DNA of 64,000 nt from JBEKTW01 sp049515655 (GTDB taxonomy: Bacteria; Bacteroidota; Ignavibacteria; UBA10030; SZUA-254), in assembly GCA_049515655.1 (NCBI GenBank), contig JBEKTW010000008.1:1-64000 (forward strand), read 5' to 3'. The position numbers were made by a program, and so were the translations under genes. The notes beneath the pieces are model-generated. The model was not told the DNA's origin, ran no database searches, and worked only from the letters and a program-made list of their open reading frames with translations. This document shows positions 14,305 through 23,670 of the stretch, piece by piece (the first letter of the stretch is position 1; each line of letters begins with the position of its first letter).

Positions 14305-15045
14305 ATGAAAATATTTCTCGATACTGCAAATGTACATGAAATCAAAGAAGCCGCTAGCATGGGACTTCTCGACGGGGTAACCACCAACCCGAGCCTTGTT
14401 GCGAAAGAAGGGCGCGACTTCAAAGGACTGCTGAAAGAGATCTGCAGCATCGTCGACGGCGACATCAGCGCCGAAGTCGTATCGACCGAGTTCGACGGGA
14501 TGATGCGTGAGGCGCGCGACCTTGCGAAGATTCACCGCAACATCGTTGTGAAAGTTCCTCTCATCAGGGAAGGCTTGAAGGCCGTCAAGGCCCTGAAAGC
14601 GGAAGGTATCCGCACCAACGTCACGCTCTGTTTCTCGCCAAACCAGGCGCTGCTTGCTGCCAAGGCGGGAGCGTACATTGTCAGCCCGTTCGTCGGACGC
14701 CTCGACGATATCAGCACGTCGGGCATGGAGCTCATCGGACAAATCCTCTCTATTTACCGCAACTACGATTTTGAGACGCAGGTGCTCGTCGCGAGCATCC
14801 GGCACCCGCTGCACGTCGTTGAAGCTGCGATGATGGGCGCGCATATCGGTACGATGCCGTACAACGTTTTTACGCAGCTCATCAAGCACCCCCTCACCGA
14901 TATCGGGCTCGAGCGGTTTCTCGCGGACTGGAAGAAAATGTCTACCGCTCCGGCGGCTGCTTCCCGGCCGAAAGCCGGCGGACGTCCGGCACCCGCAAAG
15001 ACGCCGGGTTCCGGAGGCCGTAAGGGAGGAGGGCAGCGAAAATGA
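14305..15045 (+). CDS. Transaldolase / fructose-6-phosphate aldolase family, with basic C-terminal tail
   Basis: 246 residues. The small transaldolase-type fold transfers dihydroxyacetone units in the pentose phosphate pathway, or cleaves fructose 6-phosphate. The N-terminus MKIFLDTANVHEIKEA and DGVTTNPSLVAKEG are diagnostic, and the Schiff-base lysine is K83 in VVKVPL. The barrel ends at about residue 212 (GLERFLADWKKM), where family members normally stop. Here a further ~34 residues rich in Ala, Pro, Gly, Arg and Lys follow. The stop overlaps the gcvT start (ATGA), so the two are translationally coupled. Transaldolase versus aldolase activity cannot be decided from the sequence I can read. 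Confidence 0.9.
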   Translation: MKIFLDTANVHEIKEAASMGLLDGVTTNPSLVAKEGRDFKGLLKEICSIVDGDISAEVVSTEFDGMMREARDLAKIHRNIVVKVPLIREGLKAVKALKAEGIRTNVTLCFSPNQALLAAKAGAYIVSPFVGRLDDISTSGMELIGQILSIYRNYDFETQVLVASIRHPLHVVEAAMMGAHIGTMPYNVFTQLIKHPLTDIGLERFLADWKKMSTAPAAASRPKAGGRPAPAKTPGSGGRKGGGQRK

Positions 15046-16130
15046 AACGGACCGCTTTCTATCGACTTCACCAGCAGCTAGGGGGCAAAATCATTCCTTT
15101 CGCGGGTTTCGAGATGCCGGTTCACTACTCGAGCATCATTGAAGAACACAAATGCGTCCGTACATCCGTCGGCGTTTTCGATGTTTCCCACATGGGAGAA
15201 TTTGAGATCCGGGGTAAAGACGCCCTCGCGTTGGTCCAACGGGTGACCATCAACGATGCGTCCAAACTGTCCGAGGGGAAAGTGCAGTATTCTGCAATGT
15301 GCTATCCCGACGGCGGCATCGTCGACGATTTGCTCGTCTACCATATGGGCGACCACTACATGATGGTCGTGAACGCTTCGAACATCAAGAAAGATTTCGA
15401 TTGGATAAACTCGAATAGAGGGAATCTCAACGCCGAGGTCGTCGACAAGAGCGATAGTTACTCGATGCTCGCCGTCCAGGGTCCCCGGTCGCAAGTCACG
15501 CTCCAACCTCTTACAACGGTCAAACTCGGCGATATGCCGTACTACTCCTTCGTCATGGGGAAACTCGCCGGGGTCGACATGATTATATCCCGGACCGGCT
15601 ACACCGGTGAACTCGGCTTCGAGCTGTATTTCGATTCAGCCGTCCCGACATCCGAAAAAATCTGGGAAGCCGTGATGAACGCCGGTAAGCCTTACGGTAT
15701 CAAACCCATCGGTTTGGGCGCGCGCGATACTCTGCGCCTGGAAATGGGATTTTGCCTCTACGGAAACGACATTGACCAGACGACCAATCCGCTCGAAGCA
15801 GGTTTGGGTTGGATCACAAAACTCGATAAACCTGATTTCATCAGTCGGAATGTGTTGTTGAAAGTCAAACAGGATGGCACTACACGCAGGCTCGTCGGTT
15901 TCACGATCCGTGACGAACGAGCGTTCCCGCGTCACGGCTACGAGATTCATTCCAACCGGGTTTCCGTCGGACACGTCACGAGCGGCACACTTTCTCCGAT
16001 TCTGGAGAAGGGAATCGGACTCGGCTATGTGCCCCAGGCGTTGAGCCAGGCCGGCAGTGCCATCGATATTGCTATTCGCGACAAAGAGCTGAAAGCACAG
16101 GTGACAAAGCTTCCTTTCATTAAGAAGTAG
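15042..16130 (+). CDS. gcvT: Glycine cleavage system aminomethyltransferase (T protein)
   Basis: 362 residues, full family length. It transfers the methylene group from the aminomethyl-lipoyl H protein to tetrahydrofolate, releasing ammonia. Family blocks: FAGFEMPVHYSSIIEEH at 21-37, GVFDVSHMGEFEI at ~43-55, the folate-binding region around YSAMCYPDGGIVDDLLVY, and RTGYTGELGFELYF at ~186-199. The C-terminal barrel carries a GHVTSGTLSP block (about 310). Start overlaps the transaldolase stop by ATGA. Other gcv genes (H, P) are not in the window. Confidence 0.95.
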   Translation: MKRTAFYRLHQQLGGKIIPFAGFEMPVHYSSIIEEHKCVRTSVGVFDVSHMGEFEIRGKDALALVQRVTINDASKLSEGKVQYSAMCYPDGGIVDDLLVYHMGDHYMMVVNASNIKKDFDWINSNRGNLNAEVVDKSDSYSMLAVQGPRSQVTLQPLTTVKLGDMPYYSFVMGKLAGVDMIISRTGYTGELGFELYFDSAVPTSEKIWEAVMNAGKPYGIKPIGLGARDTLRLEMGFCLYGNDIDQTTNPLEAGLGWITKLDKPDFISRNVLLKVKQDGTTRRLVGFTIRDERAFPRHGYEIHSNRVSVGHVTSGTLSPILEKGIGLGYVPQALSQAGSAIDIAIRDKELKAQVTKLPFIKK

Positions 16131-16133
16131 ACA

Positions 16134-16910
16134 ATGCCCACGAGACGCAAGATCAAGATTGACGTTCATTTTACCCCGTCGCAGCTTGATGAGCTTCAGT
16201 TGAAAGATAAAAACGTCGTCGTCATCGACGTGCTCCGCTCATCGACAACCATCGCGATGGCGCTCCGGAACGGCGCGAGGGAAATCATTCCAGTTGCGGA
16301 CATCGAAAGCGCCGTGAAGATCTCCGGGAGTCTCTTCGGCGAGGTTGTTCTCCGCGGCGGTGAGCGAAACGGTAAGATGATCGAGGGATTCAACCTGGGG
16401 AATTCCCCGGGAGAGTACACTGAACAGGCGGTGAAAGGGAAGTCGATCATTTTCATGACGACGAACGGCACAGCGGCAATGGTCAAGGGGCGATACGCCA
16501 GAAACCTGATGGTCGCCGGATTCGTGAACCTCTCGACGGTCGTCCAATTTCTGCGCGGTCTCCAGAGCGATATCATGATTGTGTGTGCCGGAAAAGAGCA
16601 CAGATTCTGCATCGAGGACTCCGTTTGCGCCGGCAAGATCATCAGTAAGCTGGCCAGGGAACTCGAAAATAATGTGGCGATCGGCGACGGAGCGAGGGCG
16701 GCAGTCGCTCTTGATCATGCAGCGGGTAGAAGCATTTTGAAAATGCTGAAAAGTTCGGACCACGGAAAATACCTCACGGAAATTGGATTTGGCGATGATT
16801 TGAAAGTATGTGCTCAGCTCGATTCCATCCCCGTATTACCGGTGCTCTCGGGGAGTGTTCTTCGTTTGAGCAAGGAATCTCCAAAACCTTCCGGGCAGGC
16901 AGGGAACTGA
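16134..16910 (+). CDS. comB: 2-phosphosulfolactate phosphatase family protein (ComB)
   Basis: 258 residues. ComB removes phosphate from (2R)-2-phospho-3-sulfolactate, a step known from coenzyme M synthesis in methanogens; homologues are widespread in bacteria that make no coenzyme M. Family blocks seen: VVIDVLRSSTTIAMAL (28-43, metal-binding Asp), LRGGERNGKMIEGFNLGNSP (73-92), TTNGTAA, and the late region with CIEDSVCAGKII. The gene lies 3 bp after gcvT and 8 bp before ftsK. No other sulfolactate or coenzyme M gene is nearby, so the true substrate in this organism is open. Confidence 0.9.
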   Translation: MPTRRKIKIDVHFTPSQLDELQLKDKNVVVIDVLRSSTTIAMALRNGAREIIPVADIESAVKISGSLFGEVVLRGGERNGKMIEGFNLGNSPGEYTEQAVKGKSIIFMTTNGTAAMVKGRYARNLMVAGFVNLSTVVQFLRGLQSDIMIVCAGKEHRFCIEDSVCAGKIISKLARELENNVAIGDGARAAVALDHAAGRSILKMLKSSDHGKYLTEIGFGDDLKVCAQLDSIPVLPVLSGSVLRLSKESPKPSGQAGN

Positions 16911-16918
16911 CGACGAGG

Positions 16919-19327
16919 ATGGCTGAACAACCGAAATATCCTTCGACCGCCACACCAAGAAAATCCAGTCAACGAAACTCCTCCGCTCGCCGGCGGCAGG
17001 TCATCGCGGTGTTCATGCTCTTGTTCGGTGTGCTGATTCTCCTCAGCATCGTTTCGTATTCGTATGAAGACGAAGCGATCCTTGAAAGGATATCCGCTCT
17101 CGATATCCTCCGGCTACCGTTCAGCGAAACGGTGAAGGCTGAGGCCGGCCAGATCAAAAATCACCTCGGTTTGTTGGGTGCTCTGTCTTCGAATTTTTTC
17201 ATCAACATGACGGTCGGGTATGTCTCGTTCATGTTTCCCGTCCTCATGGTCTTGTGGGGCTGGATCATCCTTCGGAAGAAGCGTATCGAGAAGCCGGTGG
17301 TCTTTACAAACTACGCGATCGTTCTGATGCTGCTCGCTTCGGCGGGATTCGGCATCGCCAATTTGATTTTTGGCGACGTTGACAAGGAATGGTGCGGCAT
17401 TATGGGGGCTTTCATGGCAGAGCTCTTGACGGGTCTCCTGGGTGTTGCCGGTTCCTCCATCGTTGTCGTAGCATTGCTCTTCATTACCGTTGTGCTGGCC
17501 ATCGACCTGGATATTCATAAATCCCTCGACCGCGTTGAGGCAATGTGGGAAGCACTTCGAACGTGGTATGCCGAACGAAAAAACAAACGCGGGGAAGAAG
17601 AACCGGAGGAGTCTGAAGTAGTCATTCGTAAGGGTGAAGAAGAGGCAAGGGAAGAGCCAGTTCAGCCGAGAATTCATGCTCTCAAAGAGCTGCCGACGAT
17701 CGTCGAAGAAGTTGAGGCAGAAGAACCGCCGGCCGATGTCCTGCTCCAGATTGTCGAATGGCCGCCCCAGGAAGGGTCTGAAGTTACAGAACCTCCAAAG
17801 CAGCACAAGAGGGGGGTCGGTGAGTCCAGAGAACTGGATGAGGAGATTGACTATGTTTTCCCGTCGGTGGATTTGCTCGATACTCCGCGTCAGAGTGAGA
17901 CCGTCGATGACGAGGAACTCAAGGCAAACGCCGAGCTGCTGCGCGCAAAGCTAGCCAATTTCGGCGTTGCCATAGAGAGTGTTAGCGTGACGCCCGGACC
18001 GGTCATAACCTTGTACGAACTTGTTCCCGCTGAGGGAGTGAAGATCAGCCGTATCGTCAGTCTCGCGGACGATCTGGCACTGGCGCTCGCCGCAAGAGGG
18101 ATACGCATCATCGCGCCCATCCCGGGAAAGAGCGCGGTCGGAGTGGAGATCCCCAACAGGAATCCCTCGATAGTGTATCTGCGCAGCGTGGTGAATTCCT
18201 CGAAGTTCCGGGAGACAAAGGCGCTGCTGCCTTTTGCGTTCGGGAAAACCATTTCGGGAGACGTCTACACGGACGACCTCGCCAAGCTGCCGCATCTGTT
18301 GATTGCCGGCTCGACCGGTTCGGGGAAAAGCGTGGGCATCAACACGATTCTCGCGGGTTTCCTGTTCCGGCTTCATCCTTCGGATGTGAAATTCATCATC
18401 ATCGATCCCAAAAAAATCGAGCTGGCGCAGTACTCAAAATTGAAGTATCATTTCCTGGCTGTCTCTCCGGATGTGGGGGAAGAAATCATCACGACGCCCG
18501 CCGGCGCGGTCAGTGTGCTGAAGAGTGTGGAGCTTGAAATGGAGAAGCGGTACGACCGTCTTGCGTCGGCCGGGGTCCGCAACATCCAGGATTACAATGA
18601 GCGGGTGCAGTCGGGCCGTCTCAAGAGTACCGAGACGGTCGTTCACAGGAAGCAGCCGTTCCTCGTTGTCGTCATCGATGAGCTGGCGGATTTGATGCTG
18701 ACTGCCGCACGGGAAGTCGAAGAGCCAATCGCGCGCCTGGCACAGCTTGCGCGCGCCGTCGGCATTCATCTCGTGCTTGCAACACAGCGGCCGTCGGTTG
18801 ATGTGATCACGGGCGTCATCAAGGCGAACTTTTCGGCCCGGGTCGCGTACCAGGTCGCGTCAAAAACGGATTCACGGACGATACTCGACATGAATGGGGC
18901 GGAACAATTGCTGGGCAGCGGCGATATGCTGTATCTGCCTTCCGGGAGTCCGAAACCGATCCGTATCCAGAACGCATTCATTTCCTCCGATGAGGTCGAG
19001 CGATTGACCGACCACATCGCCCGCCAGCAGGGATACAGCAAGCCATGGATGCTCCCCTCCATCATGGAGAGAAAATCCTCCGGCGCGGGGGGAACTTCCG
19101 GAGACCGCGACGAGTTTTTTGAAGAGGCGGCGCGCCTCATCGTGCGCCACCAGCAGGGCTCGGTTTCCCTGATCCAACGGCGTTTGAAGGTAGGGTATTC
19201 CCGGGCCGCCCGAATCGTGGATGAGCTGGAAGCCGCAGGAATTGTCGGACCGTTCGACGGCAGCAAAGCCCGCCAGGTTCTCATAGAAACGGAAGATGAA
19301 CTCAATCAAGTGCTGAGGTCAATCTAA
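16919..19327 (+). CDS. ftsK: DNA translocase FtsK/SpoIIIE
   Basis: 802 residues from the ATG at 16919; longer versions would overlap comB. Hexameric ATP-driven DNA pump that clears chromosome termini through the division septum and coordinates XerCD. The N-terminus has about four membrane spans (residues ~30-50, 95-122, 133-152, 162-190), followed by an acidic, Glu/Pro-rich linker to about 310. Then come the alpha domain and the RecA-like motor, with Walker A GSTGSGKS at 464-471 and Walker B VVVIDELADLM. The C-terminal gamma winged helix (DEFFEEAARLIVRHQQGSVS onwards) reads KOPS-like DNA signals and activates XerD. Complete protein. Confidence 0.95.
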   Translation: MAEQPKYPSTATPRKSSQRNSSARRRQVIAVFMLLFGVLILLSIVSYSYEDEAILERISALDILRLPFSETVKAEAGQIKNHLGLLGALSSNFFINMTVGYVSFMFPVLMVLWGWIILRKKRIEKPVVFTNYAIVLMLLASAGFGIANLIFGDVDKEWCGIMGAFMAELLTGLLGVAGSSIVVVALLFITVVLAIDLDIHKSLDRVEAMWEALRTWYAERKNKRGEEEPEESEVVIRKGEEEAREEPVQPRIHALKELPTIVEEVEAEEPPADVLLQIVEWPPQEGSEVTEPPKQHKRGVGESRELDEEIDYVFPSVDLLDTPRQSETVDDEELKANAELLRAKLANFGVAIESVSVTPGPVITLYELVPAEGVKISRIVSLADDLALALAARGIRIIAPIPGKSAVGVEIPNRNPSIVYLRSVVNSSKFRETKALLPFAFGKTISGDVYTDDLAKLPHLLIAGSTGSGKSVGINTILAGFLFRLHPSDVKFIIIDPKKIELAQYSKLKYHFLAVSPDVGEEIITTPAGAVSVLKSVELEMEKRYDRLASAGVRNIQDYNERVQSGRLKSTETVVHRKQPFLVVVIDELADLMLTAAREVEEPIARLAQLARAVGIHLVLATQRPSVDVITGVIKANFSARVAYQVASKTDSRTILDMNGAEQLLGSGDMLYLPSGSPKPIRIQNAFISSDEVERLTDHIARQQGYSKPWMLPSIMERKSSGAGGTSGDRDEFFEEAARLIVRHQQGSVSLIQRRLKVGYSRAARIVDELEAAGIVGPFDGSKARQVLIETEDELNQVLRSI

Positions 19328-19328
19328 A

Positions 19329-19997
19329 ATGCCGGTGAAGACTGGAATTGCGGCCATCCTCGTTGCCTTCATTTGCCTGCCATGCGCTTTCGCGCGCGGC
19401 GATGACGACCCGAACGAAATTCTGTCCCGCCTGCAAAAGAAATACGACAAGATACAGGACGCCACGGCATCCTTCACTCAGGACGTGACCTTCGGTGTGA
19501 CGAAGAACGAGCAGTCCTTCAAAGGCACCCTATGGATGAAGAAAGGAAATAAGTACCACATCGAAGTGGAGGACCAGACCATCGTTACCGATGGGAAATC
19601 CGTCTGGTCGTATTCAAAGAATACCAACCAGGTTCTCATCGACACCTATCACGACGACCCAAGATCCTTTTCCCCCGACAAAGTGCTGGTGAACGTCCCG
19701 CAGCAGTATTCCGCGACGGTTTTGTCGAAGGAAGGGGTGAGTGGAGGCGAAACAATTGTGCTCAAACTCATTCCCAAAGAGCGGTCTTCGCACAGCGGCG
19801 AGTCGAGCACAAATCTTCAATGGATGAAGGTCTGGGTTGACCGGGATGAGTGGCTTATGAAGAAGATCCAAATACTCGACGTCAGCGACAATCTCACGAC
19901 GTACGTGATCGAAGACCTTAAATTGAACACGGGTCTTGCCGACGACCAGTTTCAATATCAGATACCGCGCGGCGCGGAAGTCATCGACCTGCGCTAA
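19329..19997 (+). CDS. lolA: LolA family outer-membrane lipoprotein carrier protein
   Basis: 222 residues with a signal peptide (MPVKTGIAAILVAFICLPCAFA). LolA ferries lipoproteins across the periplasm from the LolCDE exporter to the outer membrane. The family pattern is clear: ILSRLQKKYDKIQDATASF, GTLWMKKGNKYHIE, VTDGKSVWSYSKNTNQVLI, and the late WVDRDEWLMKKI strand pair. It begins one base after the ftsK stop, an arrangement (ftsK-lolA) also found in other bacteria, so cotranscription is likely. Confidence 0.9.
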   Translation: MPVKTGIAAILVAFICLPCAFARGDDDPNEILSRLQKKYDKIQDATASFTQDVTFGVTKNEQSFKGTLWMKKGNKYHIEVEDQTIVTDGKSVWSYSKNTNQVLIDTYHDDPRSFSPDKVLVNVPQQYSATVLSKEGVSGGETIVLKLIPKERSSHSGESSTNLQWMKVWVDRDEWLMKKIQILDVSDNLTTYVIEDLKLNTGLADDQFQYQIPRGAEVIDLR

Positions 19998-20015
19998 CAA
20001 TCCTTGTCAGAGATC

Positions 20016-21074
20016 ATGAACGCCCGCGTCAAGTCGACCTTGAAGTACACGTTCAGCATCCTGCTGACGTTCGCATTTCTCTATCTGGCGTTTCGTGGAA
20101 CGGATTTTCAGAAGCTATGGGAAACCCTCCGGCATGCGAACTACTGGTGGGCATTGTCCGCTCTTCCGATCGTCTTGTTGAGCCACGCCCTCCGCGCATG
20201 GCGATGGGAATATTTTCTCCGCCCGCTCAAACCGAACCTGCGTTATCGGAACCTCTGGTCGGCGACGATGATCGGGTACATGATGAACAACGTTCTGCCG
20301 CGCGCAGGCGAGCTCGTGCGCCCGTACGCGCTCGCGAAGGCCGAAGGGGTATCACGAAGCGCGTCGTTCGGGACGGTGCTCGTGGAACGGATTTTTGACG
20401 TGCTCTCCTTTATGGTTGTCATCGCGCTGATTCCACTTGTCTATTCCGGACCGTTGACCACGGCGTTCCCCTGGCTTGAGACAGCCGGGATCTGGATTGC
20501 CGTTGTGACGTTCGGTCTCTTCGGCCTCTTTATATTCTTGATGCTGCGTCGCGATGTCGTCGAGAAAATGCTGAAGTTCTTTACGCGTCGCCTTTCGCGC
20601 AAAAGTTCGGCGCTTGTAGAGCGCGTCACCCATTCCTTTCTCGACGGGTTTGAATTTCTGAGGGAAACAAAACATTATTTCATGATCGGTTTACTCAGCG
20701 TGCTCGTTTGGGGTTTGTATATCGTGATGATGTATCTCCCATTCTACGCGTTTGGCATGACAGAGAAATATTCATTAGATTTTGCGGCGGCGATGGTTGT
20801 GCAGGGAATATCGAGTATCGGGATCGTTATGCCGACGCCCGGAGCGACCGGACCGTACCACTATTTCACTATCCAGACCTTAACAAAATTGTACGGCGTC
20901 GATGAAGATGTCGCACGCAGTTATGCGGCGGTGACACACGCGGTCGGGTACATCGGAGTGACCGTCATCGGGCTTGTGTATTTCATAAAAGAAAACCTTA
21001 AAATGTCAGAGGTTATGAAACAGAATCTTTCTCCACCGGGGAATTCGGGTGCTGCGGAAGGAGCGGGACGATAA
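20016..21074 (+). CDS. Flippase-like membrane protein (lysylphosphatidylglycerol synthase TM family)
   Basis: 352 residues, about eight membrane spans. It matches the YbhN/LPG-synthase transmembrane family: the N-terminal YLAFRGTDFQKLWETL region, then RAWRWEYFLRPL, the loop NNVLPRAGELVRPYALAKAEG, FGTVLVERIFDVLSF, and a late GATGPYHYF segment. Members are integral inner-membrane proteins, some of which move lipids; the catalytic synthase part is absent. The ATG at 20016 is preferred over an in-frame TTG at 20004 because neither has a strong Shine-Dalgarno site and ATG is the commoner start. It follows lolA by 18 bp, an envelope-linked context. Confidence 0.85.
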   Translation: MNARVKSTLKYTFSILLTFAFLYLAFRGTDFQKLWETLRHANYWWALSALPIVLLSHALRAWRWEYFLRPLKPNLRYRNLWSATMIGYMMNNVLPRAGELVRPYALAKAEGVSRSASFGTVLVERIFDVLSFMVVIALIPLVYSGPLTTAFPWLETAGIWIAVVTFGLFGLFIFLMLRRDVVEKMLKFFTRRLSRKSSALVERVTHSFLDGFEFLRETKHYFMIGLLSVLVWGLYIVMMYLPFYAFGMTEKYSLDFAAAMVVQGISSIGIVMPTPGATGPYHYFTIQTLTKLYGVDEDVARSYAAVTHAVGYIGVTVIGLVYFIKENLKMSEVMKQNLSPPGNSGAAEGAGR

Positions 21075-21150
21075 CTGCCAGAAAATGGGTTTCTCTGAAG
21101 TTTTTTCTGAAGTCACATTATCCAACATCACTCAACATGGAGATACACGC

Positions 21151-21849
21151 ATGATTAACCGATTCATCGTTATAGCTTTAGCGCTTGCTGTTTTTGCCTC
21201 GATGGTTGCATGGGGACAGGAACAGCTGGAAAAAGAGCAGGCGAAAGTAACAAAAACCGCAGACCAGGGTAAGTCGGAGAAAGCGACTCGAAATGACAGT
21301 GAGCATCCGGTCGTTGTGATGAAGACTTCCATGGGCACGATCACCATTGAACTCTTCAATGACAAAGCTCCGGTTACGGTGAAGAATTTCCTGAGTTACG
21401 TCGATGAGCACTTTTATGACAGCACGGTGTTTCATCGTGTGATGAGTAATTTTATGATCCAGGGCGGGGGTTTCATGAGTACGAATCCCATCAGGCAGAA
21501 GAAGACAAAGGCGCCGATCAAGAATGAATCTGACAACGGAGTCAAGAATGAACGCGGCACCATTGCCATGGCACGGATGCCCGACCCGAACAGCGCCACC
21601 TCACAGTTCTTCATCAACGTGGTCGATAATCACAGCCTGGATCGTGGAGTCGCCGATCCAAACGGGTACGCCGTTTTTGGAAAAGTAATCAGCGGGATGG
21701 ATGTGGTGGACAAGATCCGCGCGGTGAAAACGGCAGATGCACCCGCAGTCGCCCGCTCTGCCGACAAGGAGATCTCAACGACATTTCAGAACGTTCCGAT
21801 CACACGAGTCGTCATCGAATCTGTCCGGCGGATGAAACCGAAGAAGTAG
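21151..21849 (+). CDS. Exported cyclophilin-type peptidyl-prolyl isomerase
   Basis: 232 residues from the ATG at 21151 (GGAG eight bases upstream). Signal peptide MINRFIVIALALAVFASMVAWG, then a ~30-residue charged linker and a cyclophilin domain (about 50-228). It catalyses cis-trans isomerisation of proline peptide bonds, probably in the periplasm. Active-site blocks are present: VFHRVMSNFMIQGG (catalytic Arg in FHR), NERGTIAMARMPDPNSATSQFFI and GYAVFGKVISGMDVVDKI. The basic C-terminal end is RRMKPKK. A second, leaderless cyclophilin follows 130 bp downstream. Confidence 0.92.
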   Translation: MINRFIVIALALAVFASMVAWGQEQLEKEQAKVTKTADQGKSEKATRNDSEHPVVVMKTSMGTITIELFNDKAPVTVKNFLSYVDEHFYDSTVFHRVMSNFMIQGGGFMSTNPIRQKKTKAPIKNESDNGVKNERGTIAMARMPDPNSATSQFFINVVDNHSLDRGVADPNGYAVFGKVISGMDVVDKIRAVKTADAPAVARSADKEISTTFQNVPITRVVIESVRRMKPKK

Positions 21850-21979
21850 TTCCCGTGCGTTTCTCCGGCCCGCTAATGCAGTGGCAGGATCGGGTGCGGT
21901 CGAGCCGGCGGGGATTGAATGAGTACCCCTGCTGGCGGATATTCTACGAGGAAACTGCAAACTGAAAAAGGAATGATGC

Positions 21980-22501
21980 ATGACCACAACGGACGAGGCC
22001 GGTATACTGGTCGAAACCTCCGTGGGGATGATCGAGTTGAAGCTCTTTCAGAAGGAAGCTCCCAGGACTGTCGAGAACTTCATGGGCCTTGCCCGCAAAG
22101 GTTATTATGACGGGGTCATTTTTCACCGGGTCATCGACAAATTCATGATCCAGGGCGGCGATCCCACGGGCACCGGTGCGGGCGGTGAAAGCATCTACGG
22201 GAAGAAGTTCGAGGATGAGATCAGCCCCAATCTGAAATTCGACCGCGCGGGTTTGCTTGCGATGGCGAACGCCGGACCTAACACCAACGGAAGTCAGTTC
22301 TTCATCACCCTGGTTCCCACTGCCTGGCTGAACGGTCATCACACCATTTTCGGTGAGGTGGTCTCCGGTATGGACGTTGTCAATGCCATCGGCAAGGTTC
22401 AGACGAATCAGCAGAATAACAAGCCGCTCAAGGATGTCATGATGAAGAAGGTGTACGTGAAGGGCGCGAAGGAAACCAAAGAAACCGAAGGGAAGAAATA
22501 A
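21980..22501 (+). CDS. Cytoplasmic cyclophilin-type peptidyl-prolyl isomerase
   Basis: 173 residues with no signal peptide, so probably cytoplasmic, in contrast to its exported neighbour. Short bacterial cyclophilin: VETSVGMIELKLFQKEAPRT, then IFHRVIDKFMIQGGDPTGTG (catalytic Arg), FDRAGLLAMANAGPNTNGSQ, FFITL, and HHTIFGEVVSGMDVVNAI. It ends in a Lys/Glu-rich tail (GAKETKETEGKK). AGGA lies shortly before the ATG. The two cyclophilins share the core motifs but differ in loop lengths, so they look like separate paralogues for different compartments rather than a recent duplication. Confidence 0.92.
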   Translation: MTTTDEAGILVETSVGMIELKLFQKEAPRTVENFMGLARKGYYDGVIFHRVIDKFMIQGGDPTGTGAGGESIYGKKFEDEISPNLKFDRAGLLAMANAGPNTNGSQFFITLVPTAWLNGHHTIFGEVVSGMDVVNAIGKVQTNQQNNKPLKDVMMKKVYVKGAKETKETEGKK

Positions 22502-22584
22502 CTGCGTGTTCCGTCCGCCGTGCGTTCCTGAAACGGGCGGCAGACGGGCGAACCGCGGGGAAAAGTATTCATCTTTCGCATGTG

Positions 22585-23616
22585 ATGAAGAAAAGGAAAA
22601 GCGATAGCGAGGCGTTCGAAGCACTGGTGTCTTCTTTTCATCAAAAGAAGTTCGACCCGGTGTATCTTTTCTACGGCGAAGAAGACCTCCTCATCGATGA
22701 AGCGGTTGAATCCCTCATCGGCCATGCCGTCGAGGAATCGGCCAGGAGTTTCAATCTCGATATCCTCTACGGCAACGAAGTGGACGCCAGGAATGTCATT
22801 TCGTATGCCTCTTCATTTCCCATGATGGTTGACCGTCGGGTCGTCGTCGTGCGTGAATTTGACAAGCTGTCCAATGGCGATGCCCTGCTTCCGTACATCG
22901 AGCGCCCTTCTCCTTCGACGGTCTTGGTGCTTATTTCCGATAAACCCGATTTTCGTCTGAGGCTCTTTAAGACACTCAAGGAACGGGCGCGGGTGGTTGA
23001 ATTCGGTCAATTATTTGAAAATGCGATTCCTCAGTGGATTGCACGACGGGTGGAGAAGCAAGGAAAGAAAATAACCCCGGAAGCGTGCCAAATGATGCTG
23101 GCGCTTGTGGGCACTTCGTTGCGGGAGGTCCGGAATGAAATCGATAAGCTGTTTATCTTTGTCGAGGGAAAGCCGACGATCAATGAAGACGATGTGAACA
23201 GCGTGGTTGGCCACTCGAAACAGTACAACATCTTTGAGCTTCAGAGGTTCATCGGGCAAAAGAACCTGTCCCGTTCAGTTGAAATTTTGGAGCGGATGCT
23301 TGGCGCCGGCGATTCTCCTGTCGGGGTGGTCGTCATGCTGACGAAGTATTTTCAAAAATTGTGGCTTCTCAAAGAGTTGCGAACCAATGGGTCCTCGGAG
23401 TTCGAGCTCTCGGGAGCGCTGCACGTTCCGCAGTTCTTCCTACGCGAGTATCTTGCCGGAACGGACAATTATTCGAGCGCTCAACTTGAAGACTGCTTCG
23501 CCGCGCTTCTCGAGGCCGATGAAGCCCTCAAGTCGAGCAACGGAAGTGAGAAGCTTGTGATGACCTTGCTTTTGTACAGGTGCCTGCATTCTCGCAAAAC
23601 CAGCCTGTCGGTGTGA
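22585..23616 (+). CDS. holA: DNA polymerase III subunit delta
   Basis: 343 residues. Clamp-loader delta subunit, which opens the sliding clamp during replication. The pattern fits the family: PVYLFYGEEDLLIDEAVESL (about 25-45), FNLDILYGNE, ASSFPMMVDRRVVVVREFDKL (about 74-94), STVLVLISDKPD, and the C-terminal collar domain with HSKQYNIFELQRFIGQKN and KLVMTLLLYRC. The ATG at 22585 is preceded directly by an in-frame GTG, so the start could be one codon earlier. No strong ribosome binding site is seen. It lies 83 bp after the cyclophilin. Confidence 0.92.
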   Translation: MKKRKSDSEAFEALVSSFHQKKFDPVYLFYGEEDLLIDEAVESLIGHAVEESARSFNLDILYGNEVDARNVISYASSFPMMVDRRVVVVREFDKLSNGDALLPYIERPSPSTVLVLISDKPDFRLRLFKTLKERARVVEFGQLFENAIPQWIARRVEKQGKKITPEACQMMLALVGTSLREVRNEIDKLFIFVEGKPTINEDDVNSVVGHSKQYNIFELQRFIGQKNLSRSVEILERMLGAGDSPVGVVVMLTKYFQKLWLLKELRTNGSSEFELSGALHVPQFFLREYLAGTDNYSSAQLEDCFAALLEADEALKSSNGSEKLVMTLLLYRCLHSRKTSLSV

Positions 23617-23670
23617 TACCGGGATGTTGGCGGAACAAAAGCTCGGCGTTTGAGTTAAACGTGTAGCTGA

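Noticed and set aside
21151..22501. Recent tandem duplication of cyclophilin genes
   Set aside because: Only the active-site blocks match; loop lengths, termini and targeting differ.
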